From assembly GCF_001902145.1 (NCBI RefSeq), contig NZ_MRST01000021.1:1-64000 (forward strand): DNA of 64,000 nt, written 5' to 3'. This document shows positions 36,786-45,324 of the stretch, in pieces (the stretch's first letter is position 1; every line of letters begins with the position of its first letter). The notes under the pieces are model-generated. The model saw nothing but the letters and a program-made list of their open reading frames with translations, ran no database searches and had not been told where the DNA came from. The translations under genes and the position numbers were made by a program. This DNA is from Pseudomonas fluorescens. GTDB lineage: Bacteria; Pseudomonadota; Gammaproteobacteria; Pseudomonadales; Pseudomonadaceae.

Positions 36786-36967
36786 GCCTCTCGAAAACCA
36801 ATGGTTTATCCCAATAAAACGGCGTTTTGCGCCGAGCAAACAGCACATTTAAGAAATGTCTTGTCCTGCACTTTTACCTACCAGTGTCAGAATTTTCCGA
36901 CTCATGCAGCGATGCCTTTTTTGTGTAGGCGCTGTTCAACCTACGTTGATTGCACGGAGAACAGCAG

Positions 36968-39256
36968 ATGCGAAATGAAGCCGATCCGAAGGTAGGGGAG
37001 GAGGCCGTGGAGGTAAAACCTTTTACCCGCCTCGACGACAGTTTGCTGCGCAGTGTTTCCTGGGTCTGCCACCACTATGGCTTGGGGAAAACCGACCAGG
37101 GCTTGCTGGCCGGCCTGCCGCGTGCCGGCTCACTGACGCCCTCCCTGGCGCTCAAGGCCTTGGAAAACGCCGGGTTGACCGGTGGCCTGGTCGAGCGTGG
37201 GCTGCAAGAGCTGCCTGAGCAAGTGATGCCGATCATTCTCATCCGTGACGGTTCTGCGGGCTGTATCGTGCTGTCGCGCCGCGCATTCGTTAATGCGGAC
37301 GGTAAAAGAGACCTGGCGTATCAGATCATCCTGCCGGAAGTGAGCGACCAACCGGTCGAAGTGCCTCACGCAGAACTGATGAGCTATTACGCCGGCTACG
37401 CGATTCTGGTCAAACCCTTGGCGAAGGTGGAAACCAGCGATAACGACCCGCTGCCTCAGCCCAAGGGGCACTGGTTGTTCAGCACGCTGTGGCGCTATCG
37501 GCGTTACTACCGCAGTGCAGCGATTGCGGCGGTGCTGATCAACCTGCTGGCGTTGGCCAGCATTTTCTTCACGATGAACGTGTATGACCGCGTGATCCCC
37601 AACCAGGCATTCGTGACGCTGTGGTCCTTGGCCATCGGTGTGACGTTGGCCATGGTGTTCGAAGCGGTTACCCGTTACATCCGCGCGCATTTGATCGACG
37701 TCGCCGGGAAAAAAGCCGACCTGGTATTGGGCAGTATTTTATTTCGCCAGGCCCTGGCAGTCCGTATGGAGCACAAGCCCGCTTCCTCGGGCAGTTTTGC
37801 CAACCAGATCCGCGAATTCGAATCCGTGCGTGATTTCATCGCCTCCGCCACGCTGGCGGTGATTACCGACCTACCTTTCGTGCTGCTCTTTCTGGTGGTC
37901 ATTTTTGCGATTGGTGGGCCACTGGCCTGGATACCGGCGCTGATGATCCCGCTGATCATTCTGGTCAGTGTCGGTATCCAGTGGCCGCTTGCGCGAGTCA
38001 TGAAGGAAAACCTGCGAGAAGCCTCGCTCAAACAAGGCGTGCTGATCGAGTCCATTGAAGGCATGGAAACGCTGAAATCCACCAACGGCGAAGCCTGGAT
38101 GCAGCGCCGCTGGCAGCGGTTCAGTGCGATGCAATCGGCGTCAGGCATGCGCTCCAGGCAATACTCGGCGATTGCGACCGGGGTTGCGACCTTCTTGCAA
38201 CAGTTTCAGACCGTGGCGCTCATTGTCACCGGTGTTTATCTGATCGACGCCGGTACGCTGACCATGGGCGCGCTGATTGGTACGGTCATGCTCGCCGGTC
38301 GTTGCACCGCGCCGCTGAGCCAGGTGGTCGGGTTGGCCATTCGTTTTCAGCAGGCCAAGGCCGCCCTTGATGCGCTGAACAAACTGATGGATATGCCGGT
38401 GGATCGCGATAAGACCTGCAGCTATCTGGCGCACCCGGAAATCAGCGGGAATATCAAACTACAGGGCGTTAACTTCTCTTATCCCGCCCCACCGATGCAA
38501 CCGAACCCGGAAGTCCTCAAAGGTATCAACCTGAGTATCCAGGCCGGGGAGCGTGTGGCGATCATCGGGCGCATCGGCAGTGGCAAATCCACCTTGCTGA
38601 GGCTGATTGCTCGCCTGTACCAACCGGTCAAGGGCCAGATGTTTGCCGACGACCTGGATGTGAGTCAGATCGACCCTGCGGACTGGCATCGCAGTGTGGG
38701 TTTCGTTGGCCAGTCCGCCCGTCTGTTCCACGGTACGTTGCGTGAGAACGTGATGATCGGTTGCCAGGATGCCACCGCGCGTGAACTGCTGCGTGTGCTC
38801 AAGCTCACCGGCCTGGACCAGGTAGCCGCACGACACCCGGCGGGGATCAACCTGCCCGTTGGTGAGAGCGGTGACAGCTTGTCCGGAGGCCAGCGACAAC
38901 TGATTGCCCTGGCACGCACCTTAATTGCGAACCCCACGCTGTTACTGATGGATGAGCCAACCAGTGCGATGGACGCCCAGACAGAACAGCATTTCATCAG
39001 TCAGTTGAAGCTGGCCATCCAGCAACAGACGCTCATCGTTGTCACGCATCGCCCATCGATGTTGGCGCTGGTCGACAGAATCATTGTCGTCGAGGAAGGC
39101 CAGGTCGTATTGGACGGGCCGAAAGACACGGTGCTGGAGAAACTCAAGCAAAAGTCTGCGACGCCTGCGGTAAGCCGAGTCAAGCCCGTGGATGCGGCGA
39201 TGACACCTGCCGGGCATTCATCAACGGCACCCGAAAGCCAGCCGGCTTCGGTCTGA
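36968..39256 (+). CDS. Type I secretion ABC transporter (LapB-like)
   Basis: The start at 36968 has CGGAG 8 bp before it. The 762-residue protein has a degenerate C39-peptidase-like domain (about 20-145; no catalytic Cys), which in this family recognises the substrate. Membrane segments occupy about 175-450. The ATPase domain has Walker A GRIGSGKST, signature LSGGQRQ and Walker B LLLMDEPTS. It powers export of the adhesin in one step across both membranes, with the HlyD and TolC proteins encoded next. It also has a Pro/Ala-rich C-terminal tail. Confidence 0.93.
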   Translation: MRNEADPKVGEEAVEVKPFTRLDDSLLRSVSWVCHHYGLGKTDQGLLAGLPRAGSLTPSLALKALENAGLTGGLVERGLQELPEQVMPIILIRDGSAGCIVLSRRAFVNADGKRDLAYQIILPEVSDQPVEVPHAELMSYYAGYAILVKPLAKVETSDNDPLPQPKGHWLFSTLWRYRRYYRSAAIAAVLINLLALASIFFTMNVYDRVIPNQAFVTLWSLAIGVTLAMVFEAVTRYIRAHLIDVAGKKADLVLGSILFRQALAVRMEHKPASSGSFANQIREFESVRDFIASATLAVITDLPFVLLFLVVIFAIGGPLAWIPALMIPLIILVSVGIQWPLARVMKENLREASLKQGVLIESIEGMETLKSTNGEAWMQRRWQRFSAMQSASGMRSRQYSAIATGVATFLQQFQTVALIVTGVYLIDAGTLTMGALIGTVMLAGRCTAPLSQVVGLAIRFQQAKAALDALNKLMDMPVDRDKTCSYLAHPEISGNIKLQGVNFSYPAPPMQPNPEVLKGINLSIQAGERVAIIGRIGSGKSTLLRLIARLYQPVKGQMFADDLDVSQIDPADWHRSVGFVGQSARLFHGTLRENVMIGCQDATARELLRVLKLTGLDQVAARHPAGINLPVGESGDSLSGGQRQLIALARTLIANPTLLLMDEPTSAMDAQTEQHFISQLKLAIQQQTLIVVTHRPSMLALVDRIIVVEEGQVVLDGPKDTVLEKLKQKSATPAVSRVKPVDAAMTPAGHSSTAPESQPASV

Positions 39257-39260
39257 GGTC

Positions 39261-40493
39261 ATGATGTTATTTAAAGCTAAAAAACAGGAAATTTCGCGCA
39301 ACGACTCGGCCTTCATGAGCGATATCCACGAGTCGCTGCTCGCACAAACCACGCCCGGCTCCATGCTGGTGCTTTACATGGTCATGCTGGTGTTGGGTGG
39401 TGGGTTGATCTGGGCACACTTTGCCCGCGTGGAGGAGATTACCCGTGGCGAAGCCAAGGTGATTTCCAAAGGCCGCGAACAGGTGATCCAAAGCCTGGAG
39501 GGCGGCATCCTCGCCAGTATGAAGGTGCACGAAGGGGACATTGTCGAGCGTGGGCAACCGTTGCTGCAGATGGACCCCACTCGCGCTCAGTCCAGTTTTC
39601 AGGAAGTGCGACGTAAAGCCATCGGCCTGAAGGCCACCATCGCGCGTTTACGCGCAGAGGCGTTCGATATTCCGCTGGAATTCGACAACGAAGTGCTTTC
39701 CGTTCCGCGCGAAGTGGAACTGGAAACCAGTGCCTACCGATCACGTAAAAAATCCCAGGATGCAAGTGTGGGTGCCTTGCAAAAAAGCTATGAACTGTCG
39801 ATGCGAGAAATTGCTCTGGCGGAGCCATTGGCTGGCCGGGGATTGATGTCGGAAGTCGAACTGCTGCGTATGCGACGCCAGGCTAACGATCTGCTTTCCC
39901 AGATAGCCGACCGCAAAAATCGCTTCCAGTCAGAGGCCAATACCGAGCTGACCAAGCTGGAGCTGGAACTGGCCCAGACGACGGAGAGCCTGGTAGGGCG
40001 TGCGGACGTGGTGGAGCGCACCACCATCACCGCGCCGCTGCGTGGCACGGTGAAGAATATACGCGTCAGCACGATTGGCGGCGTTATCCAGCCGGGTGAG
40101 CGCATTCTGGAGATTATCCCGCTGGAGGATCAACTGCTGGTTGAAGCGCAGATCCGCCCCTCCGACGTGGCTTTTTTACACCCCGGATTAAAAGCGACGG
40201 TGAAAATCACCGCGTATGACTATGCCATCTACGGCGGCCTTACCGGGCAGATCGAGACGATCAGTCCGGATACCTTGAAAGACGATCAGAAAGCCGCGGC
40301 CGGTCGCCCCGACGCTATCTATTACCGCGTGATGATCCTGACCGACAAAAGCAGCCTTGAGGCGGGCGGCAAGGCACTGCCGATCATCCCTGGCATGGTC
40401 GCGAACGTTGAAATCAAAACAGGTGAAAAGACCATTCTTGACTACCTGCTCAAGCCCGTTTTCAAGGCTCGTGAAGCCTTTCGCGAGCGTTGA
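39261..40493 (+). CDS. Type I secretion membrane-fusion protein (HlyD/LapC-like)
   Basis: The 410-residue protein has one inner-membrane segment (about 33-55) and a lipoyl-like half motif (GEAKVISKGREQVIQSLEGG). A long periplasmic coiled coil (about 110-240) follows, then a beta-barrel part with TTITAPLRGTVKNIRVSTIGG, typical of the family. It links the ABC transporter to the outer-membrane channel. It begins 4 bp after the ABC stop; ATG codons at 39261 and 39264 are both possible. Confidence 0.93.
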   Translation: MMLFKAKKQEISRNDSAFMSDIHESLLAQTTPGSMLVLYMVMLVLGGGLIWAHFARVEEITRGEAKVISKGREQVIQSLEGGILASMKVHEGDIVERGQPLLQMDPTRAQSSFQEVRRKAIGLKATIARLRAEAFDIPLEFDNEVLSVPREVELETSAYRSRKKSQDASVGALQKSYELSMREIALAEPLAGRGLMSEVELLRMRRQANDLLSQIADRKNRFQSEANTELTKLELELAQTTESLVGRADVVERTTITAPLRGTVKNIRVSTIGGVIQPGERILEIIPLEDQLLVEAQIRPSDVAFLHPGLKATVKITAYDYAIYGGLTGQIETISPDTLKDDQKAAAGRPDAIYYRVMILTDKSSLEAGGKALPIIPGMVANVEIKTGEKTILDYLLKPVFKAREAFRER

Positions 40494-40495
40494 TA

Positions 40496-42346
40496 ATGTC
40501 TAGAGAAAAAACCTCACGGTTTCCCGTCCGTTTGCTGAGTTTGGCCGTCGCGCTGGCGCTGTATGGCTTGGGCAATAACACGTCACTTGCGTCGGAAGAT
40601 GATGAACTACTGATGTTTACCGCGTTACGACATGGTGCGGTGGAGAAGCCTGCGCCGGTCGTTCCAGTGGCGGTGGCCCCAGCTCCGGTGGCTCCAGCGC
40701 CGGTCGCCCCGGCACCGGTGGCTCAAGCGCCGGTCGTCCCGGCTCCGGTGGCTCCAGAACCGGTCGTCCCGGCACCGATGGCTCCAGCGCCGGTCGCCTC
40801 GAGTCCGGTGGCTCAAGCGCCAGTCGCCCCAGCGCCGGACGTTCTGCCGAGCAAGTCGTTCATCAAGGATGTTGAGGTGGTGCCGCCGACGGTGATTGCG
40901 AGCCAGCCTGTTGCTCGGCCCGCTGAAAAGCCGTTGCCTCCGCCTCCTCAGCCACCCGCTCTACCTGAGCCTGCGACTCCCGTTGTGCAAGCGCCTTTGG
41001 TGACGCCCGCCGCTGACAGTGCTGTTCCACAACCCATGGGCGTTTCTGCGCTGAGCTTGCGCTCGAAAACTACCTTGCCGGCGCAAAGGAAACTGTCGCG
41101 TGCCGAACTGGAAAATTCGCTTTCCGAAAGCGAGGTCAGAACCTTGTTTTCCCAAGCGGTCATGCAGGCCCTGCAGATCAATCCAAAAATCAACAGCAGC
41201 CGGTCGCAAGCGGACGCCGCCCAAAGCAGTATCGATGAAGCGAAAGGGCAGCGCTGGCCGCAGCTCAATGTCAGCAGCAACAGTAAAAATCTCAACTTCG
41301 GCAGTGGCAGTCGCCGGGAGAATGAGGATGCTGTTTCCCTGAACCTCAACCTGGCCACCACGCTGTATGATTTTGGCCAGACCAGCCACACCATCAAGAC
41401 GCGTGAGGCTCAGGCCGAAGCCGCTACGCTGATGATCAGCGCGGAGTCGGAATCCACCGCATGGGACGTGAGCAGTGCGCTCACCGAACTGAGTAAACAA
41501 CGCTTGGTCATTGCCGTCAGCCAGGATTACGTCGCGCGTATGAACGAACTGACGAAGATGCTGCAAGGCATCGTGGCCGTGGATCAGGGACGCAAGAGTG
41601 AGCTGACTCAGGCAAAAGGACGATTGCTGTCCGCCGAGTCCCAGCTTGATGCCGCCGTGGCTAAAGCACGTGATACGGAGATTGTGCTTCAGCGTTTATT
41701 GGGAGAGTCTTCGATCACGTTGCCACCCGCCACCCAGTGGCGTTTGCGCCTCCCCGACCCGCAGAGCCAGCTGAGTAAGGTGGAGTCGCATCCGACTGTT
41801 CTGAAAGCGCGGGCCGATACGCAGGCCGCAGAGTCTGAGGCGGCCGTTGTCCGCGCGTCGGGTTTACCGACGTTCAGTTGGGTCGTCAGCAAGAACACCG
41901 GTCAGGATGAGTTGGGACGCAGGCAGGCTTATGAAACCGGTATTCAGGTCAGTTGGGGGTTGTTCCGCGGTGGTTCCACCCGGGCTGCGGAGCGTGCCGC
42001 ACTGGCGCGAGCCGAGGCGAGTCGTTATTTGGTGGAAGATCAGCAGCGCGATTTGGAACAACGGATCAGGGCTGCCAATCAAGACGCCAGTTCATTGCTC
42101 GAGCGCGCGGACCTTTATCACAGCTTGACCGCGGAGACAGACCGTATTCGGGTGGACTTTTTTGATCAGTGGTATCATCTTGGCAAACGGAGTTTACTTG
42201 ACGTGCTAAGTTCGGAGTCAGACTACTATAACAATAGAGTCAGTGAGGTCAGCAGTCGCTTTGATGGTTACGCTGCTATCATTCGAAGTTATGCGAGTTC
42301 TGGTACATTGATTAGCTGGTTGAATAACCGCTCAAGTGAAAACTGA
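40496..42346 (+). CDS. TolC-family outer-membrane channel with Pro/Ala-rich N-terminal repeat
   Basis: The start at 40496 lies 2 bp after the HlyD stop. The 616-residue protein has a signal peptide ending about SLAS. A long low-complexity region follows (about residues 55-120) of repeated APVAPAPVA units, then Pro-rich sequence to about 170. The TolC-type outer-membrane efflux fold begins near 205 (LFSQAVMQALQINPKI). TolC proteins form a trimeric channel across the outer membrane and periplasm. The N-terminal Pro/Ala repeat is extra compared with typical TolC and may span peptidoglycan or vary in length by slippage. Confidence 0.9.
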   Translation: MSREKTSRFPVRLLSLAVALALYGLGNNTSLASEDDELLMFTALRHGAVEKPAPVVPVAVAPAPVAPAPVAPAPVAQAPVVPAPVAPEPVVPAPMAPAPVASSPVAQAPVAPAPDVLPSKSFIKDVEVVPPTVIASQPVARPAEKPLPPPPQPPALPEPATPVVQAPLVTPAADSAVPQPMGVSALSLRSKTTLPAQRKLSRAELENSLSESEVRTLFSQAVMQALQINPKINSSRSQADAAQSSIDEAKGQRWPQLNVSSNSKNLNFGSGSRRENEDAVSLNLNLATTLYDFGQTSHTIKTREAQAEAATLMISAESESTAWDVSSALTELSKQRLVIAVSQDYVARMNELTKMLQGIVAVDQGRKSELTQAKGRLLSAESQLDAAVAKARDTEIVLQRLLGESSITLPPATQWRLRLPDPQSQLSKVESHPTVLKARADTQAAESEAAVVRASGLPTFSWVVSKNTGQDELGRRQAYETGIQVSWGLFRGGSTRAAERAALARAEASRYLVEDQQRDLEQRIRAANQDASSLLERADLYHSLTAETDRIRVDFFDQWYHLGKRSLLDVLSSESDYYNNRVSEVSSRFDGYAAIIRSYASSGTLISWLNNRSSEN

Positions 42347-42396
42347 CACAGCTGTTCGGATCTGAAAAGATGGATGTTGTCAATGAGGAAACCGTT

Positions 42397-43092
42397 ATGA
42401 TTTCGAATGTGCCCACCAAACTTCGCGTGGCAGTGGTTGACGATCATCCGTTGATTCGTAAAGCTATCCAGTACAGCCTGGCACACGAGCCGGATATGGT
42501 GCTGACCGCTAGCTGTAAAGACCGTGATGAAATTACTCCGCACCTGGCCAGTGGGAAAGTTGATGTTCTTGTACTCGACTACTTGCTCGAGGGCAAAGAT
42601 AATAATTCGGATGGGCTGCAGCTGGTCAAACACATCATCCTGAACTACCCCAAGGTGAAAATCCTGGTGTATTCCTCCGTTGAAAGCGCTGCGGTGGTCA
42701 AGTTAGTAATCAAGGCCGGGGCGAAAGGGTTTATTGGGAAAAGCAAAGAGCTGGAAGAGTTGATCGAGGCTATTCGTTATGTAGCCACGGACAAACTGTT
42801 TTTAACCGCCGACATGCAGCATGAGCTGGACAAGTTTTCCGTTGCAGAAAAAAGCATGCGGCCTTTTATTCCCATTCGACCTGAAGGCGCAGAGGCGGAA
42901 GTGCTGTTTCGTGCGTTATCACCGCGTGAAGTGGAAGTGATTCGCTGCTACCTGGGCGGGCAGAGTATTTCAGACATTGCCCTTAAATATAACCGTAGCC
43001 GTAAAACGATCAGCGGGCAAAAACAGTCAGCCTTACGCAAACTGGGTCTGAACGCCGATGTGCAGTTATTCAAATTTAAAGATATGTTTTAG
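42397..43092 (+). CDS. LuxR-family response regulator downstream of secretion genes
   Basis: The start at 42397 (MISNVPTKLRV) has GAGGA 7 bp before it; an ATG at 42370 is less likely. The 231-residue protein has a receiver domain with VVDDHPLIRKA, the acceptor Asp in VLVLDYLLEG and the Lys in GFIGKSKE. The LuxR-type DNA-binding domain has LSPREVEVIRCYLGGQSISDIALKYNRSRKTIS, quoted here in two adjoining parts. The plan is like RcsB. It is probably co-transcribed with the secretion genes and regulates the adhesin locus, perhaps together with the regulator at 26733. Confidence 0.9.
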   Translation: MISNVPTKLRVAVVDDHPLIRKAIQYSLAHEPDMVLTASCKDRDEITPHLASGKVDVLVLDYLLEGKDNNSDGLQLVKHIILNYPKVKILVYSSVESAAVVKLVIKAGAKGFIGKSKELEELIEAIRYVATDKLFLTADMQHELDKFSVAEKSMRPFIPIRPEGAEAEVLFRALSPREVEVIRCYLGGQSISDIALKYNRSRKTISGQKQSALRKLGLNADVQLFKFKDMF

Positions 43093-43121
43093 TTCCTGGG
43101 CCGGCCGCATCCATGGCCCTT

Positions 43122-43221
43122 TGTAGGAGCGAGCTTGCTCGCGAAGATCGTTAACGATAACGCGGGGCCCCTGGAACCACGCGGCGCTCTTGAGTTTTTC
43201 GCGAGCAAGCTCGCTCCTACA
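43122..43221. repeat. REPIN of the TGTAGGAGC type
   Basis: TGTAGGAGCGAGCTTGCTCGCGAA and its inverted partner, ending TCGCTCCTACA, bound a 100-bp element. It is a different REP sub-family from the 36-kb array. Confidence 0.9.
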
Positions 43222-43240
43222 GATTGGGGCTGCGGCTGTG

Positions 43241-43260
43241 CTTGGGAAATTTCCTACAAG
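43241..43260 (+). promoter_or_regulatory. BvgA/RocA-like inverted-heptad site 1
   Basis: CTTGGGAAATTTCCTACAAG contains head-to-head heptads TGGGAAA (43243-43249) and TTTCCTA (43250-43256). The second fits the BvgA heptad consensus exactly. It lies 83 bp before the receiver-EAL gene at 43343 and matches site 2 at 18 of 19 positions. Confidence 0.6.
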
Positions 43261-43342
43261 TATCTGCTCCCCAACCCTGATCATCATTGAGCCGTCATCT
43301 TTCAAAATGCTTTTCCTGGCTCGCCGAAGTAGCAAACGAAAA

Positions 43343-44545
43343 ATGATCTCACTGCGTATTCTGGTTTTAGAAAAGCACTCCGTTCAGCGCAACGCGGTGG
43401 TCGCCGCGCTACAGCAATTGGGTATTTTCAATATTGTGCAAGCGAGCACCGGCGAGCAGGCGCTGGCGTTGATGCAAAGGCAGGGCGCGGTGGATGTGGC
43501 CTTGTGCGACCTGGCGCACAAGGGCATGGACTGCCTGGATTTCCTTAACTGCGCCGGCCAGCTTCTGATGGTCCGGTCGGTAATCCTCTACTGCGATTTC
43601 CAACCGCAGCTGCGTCGCGCAATCGAACAGATGGCCTCGTTTTCCGGTCTTGAACTGCTCGGTACCCTCAGTACCCCGATCCGCGCCGAAGCGTTGCAGA
43701 AGATCCTGCAGCGTTACCAGCGCGACTGCCTGGCCACCGCCGCGATACCGTCGCCTGCGACGACGCTGCCGAACGAAGGCGACATTCGCCGCGGCCTGGC
43801 CCTGGGGGAATTTCGCGCATTCTTCCAGCCCAAGTTTATGCTGGCCAGCGGTCAGGTGACCGGGGTCGAAGTCCTGGCGCGCTGGCAGCACCCGACTAAA
43901 GGCTTGCTGCTGCCCAAGGATTTCCTGGCGGCCGTATTGGCGTATGACTTGATTGACGTGATGTTCACGCAGTTACTGGAACAGGGCCTGAGCCTGCTGA
44001 GCGTATTGCAGCGCGATGACCGGGTCCTGGAGATGTCGTTCAACCTGCATGCTTCGCAGTTACGAGAGATGGGGCTGATCGACCATATTCGTCAGGCAAT
44101 GAAGCGTTATGGCATATGCGCGTCGAACCTCACCTTCGAACTTGCAGAGAATGGCCTGCTCGAGATTCAGCCCAGGATCCAGGAAGGTTTGCTGCGTTTG
44201 CGCGTGATGGGCTGCGGGCTGTCGGTCGATGACTTTGCCGTCGGCTTTTCCTCGCTGAAACTGCTTTGCCAGTTGCCCTTCACCGAAATCAAGCTGGACG
44301 GTGAGTTTGTCCGCAGCATCCATGAGCCGCGCAGCAAAGCGGTGATCGCCAGCACCGTGGCGTTGGCTCGCGCGCTGAACATGGCGCTGGTGATCGAAGG
44401 GGTCAGCAGGCAGCGCGAATGCGATGCGTTGATCAAGATGGGGTGTGAGCAGGGCCAGGGTTTCTACTACGCCAAGCCAATGTCATCCCATGAGCTTCTA
44501 ACGTGGCTGCAAGTACCTGTCGTTGCTGGACAGGAGGGCATTTAA
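43343..44545 (+). CDS. Receiver-EAL protein (RocR-like), degenerate receiver
   Basis: The start at 43343 (MISLRILVLEKHSV) matches its paralogue at 55092. The 400-residue protein has a receiver domain followed by an EAL c-di-GMP phosphodiesterase domain. The receiver keeps the acceptor Asp (ALCDLAHKG) but has Glu-Lys instead of a full acidic pocket, and Thr where the conserved Lys should be (TLSTPI), so phosphorylation may fail. The EAL domain keeps EVLARW, ELAENG, VDDF, IKLDGEF and the final QGFYYAKPM. Loop 6 reads DDFAVG instead of DDFGTG. P. aeruginosa RocR has this layout and antagonises RocA. Confidence 0.85.
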   Translation: MISLRILVLEKHSVQRNAVVAALQQLGIFNIVQASTGEQALALMQRQGAVDVALCDLAHKGMDCLDFLNCAGQLLMVRSVILYCDFQPQLRRAIEQMASFSGLELLGTLSTPIRAEALQKILQRYQRDCLATAAIPSPATTLPNEGDIRRGLALGEFRAFFQPKFMLASGQVTGVEVLARWQHPTKGLLLPKDFLAAVLAYDLIDVMFTQLLEQGLSLLSVLQRDDRVLEMSFNLHASQLREMGLIDHIRQAMKRYGICASNLTFELAENGLLEIQPRIQEGLLRLRVMGCGLSVDDFAVGFSSLKLLCQLPFTEIKLDGEFVRSIHEPRSKAVIASTVALARALNMALVIEGVSRQRECDALIKMGCEQGQGFYYAKPMSSHELLTWLQVPVVAGQEGI

Positions 44546-44697
44546 CGAGCATTCGAACCCGCAAAAACAAATCGCAGGCAAGCTTGCAAAGCTTCGAATA
44601 TGCTAGAGGGCATGACATAGATTGTTACTGGGCGTTTTTGGTATAGCGCCGTTATTTTTTCCGCCCTTGGTGTCGTTATTTTTTCTTAGAGGCTCTT

Positions 44698-45324
44698 ATG
44701 CTCAAAGCCATGATTGTGGACGATCACCCGTTCATTCGTTCAGCCGTAAGAATGCTTTTGAAGCAAGAGCTCTACCAGATTGTGGCGGAAGCCGGCAACG
44801 GCGCCGATGCGATCCAGCTGACTCGCGAGCATCAGCCGAACCTCGTGGTGCTGGATATCACCATGCCGGGGGTGGATGGCCTGAGTGCCCTGAATCGCAT
44901 TTCGGAGCTCAAGCTGCCAGTTAAGGTCCTGGTGTTGACGTCGCTGTCTGCAGAGTTTTATGCCATGCGTTGCATGCGAGCGGGGGCGGCCGGCTTCGTT
45001 TCGAAGCAGGATGACATGGAGGAGTTAGTGAAGGCCGTCAACGCCATCAAGTCCGGCTATACCTTCTTTCCCGACCTGACCATGAATTCGGTGCGCAGAA
45101 AGGACGTCGATGCCTCGGAGCACAAGCTGATAGAGAGCCTTTCCGATAGAGAACTCTCAATCCTGCAACTGCTTGCCAGGGGCTTGAGTAACAAGCAGAT
45201 CGGTGAACACATGTTTCTCAGCAACAAGACCATCAGTACGTATAAAGCTCGAATCGTTGAGAAACTCAACTTGAGGTCCTTGGTGCACCTGTCGGATCTG
45301 GCTAAACGAAATAACCTGGCCTGA
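44698..45324 (+). CDS. BvgA/RocA-like response regulator
   Basis: A 208-residue NarL/LuxR-type regulator. The receiver has IVDDHPFIRSAVRMLL, the acceptor Asp in LVVLDITMPG and the Lys in GFVSKQDD. The DNA-binding domain ends LSNKTISTYKARI, then SDLAKRNNLA. The final residues closely match Bordetella BvgA as I remember it. In P. aeruginosa the homologous RocA1 activates cup fimbrial genes. Its stop overlaps the kinase start (TGATG), so it pairs with the hybrid kinase. The inverted-heptad sites upstream of three nearby genes are its likely targets. Confidence 0.92.
   Translation: MLKAMIVDDHPFIRSAVRMLLKQELYQIVAEAGNGADAIQLTREHQPNLVVLDITMPGVDGLSALNRISELKLPVKVLVLTSLSAEFYAMRCMRAGAAGFVSKQDDMEELVKAVNAIKSGYTFFPDLTMNSVRRKDVDASEHKLIESLSDRELSILQLLARGLSNKQIGEHMFLSNKTISTYKARIVEKLNLRSLVHLSDLAKRNNLA

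Noticed and set aside
36182..36848. Several overlapping minus-strand frames in the REPIN array
   Set aside because: They only translate the repeated REP sequence and repeat the same peptide. They are not genes.
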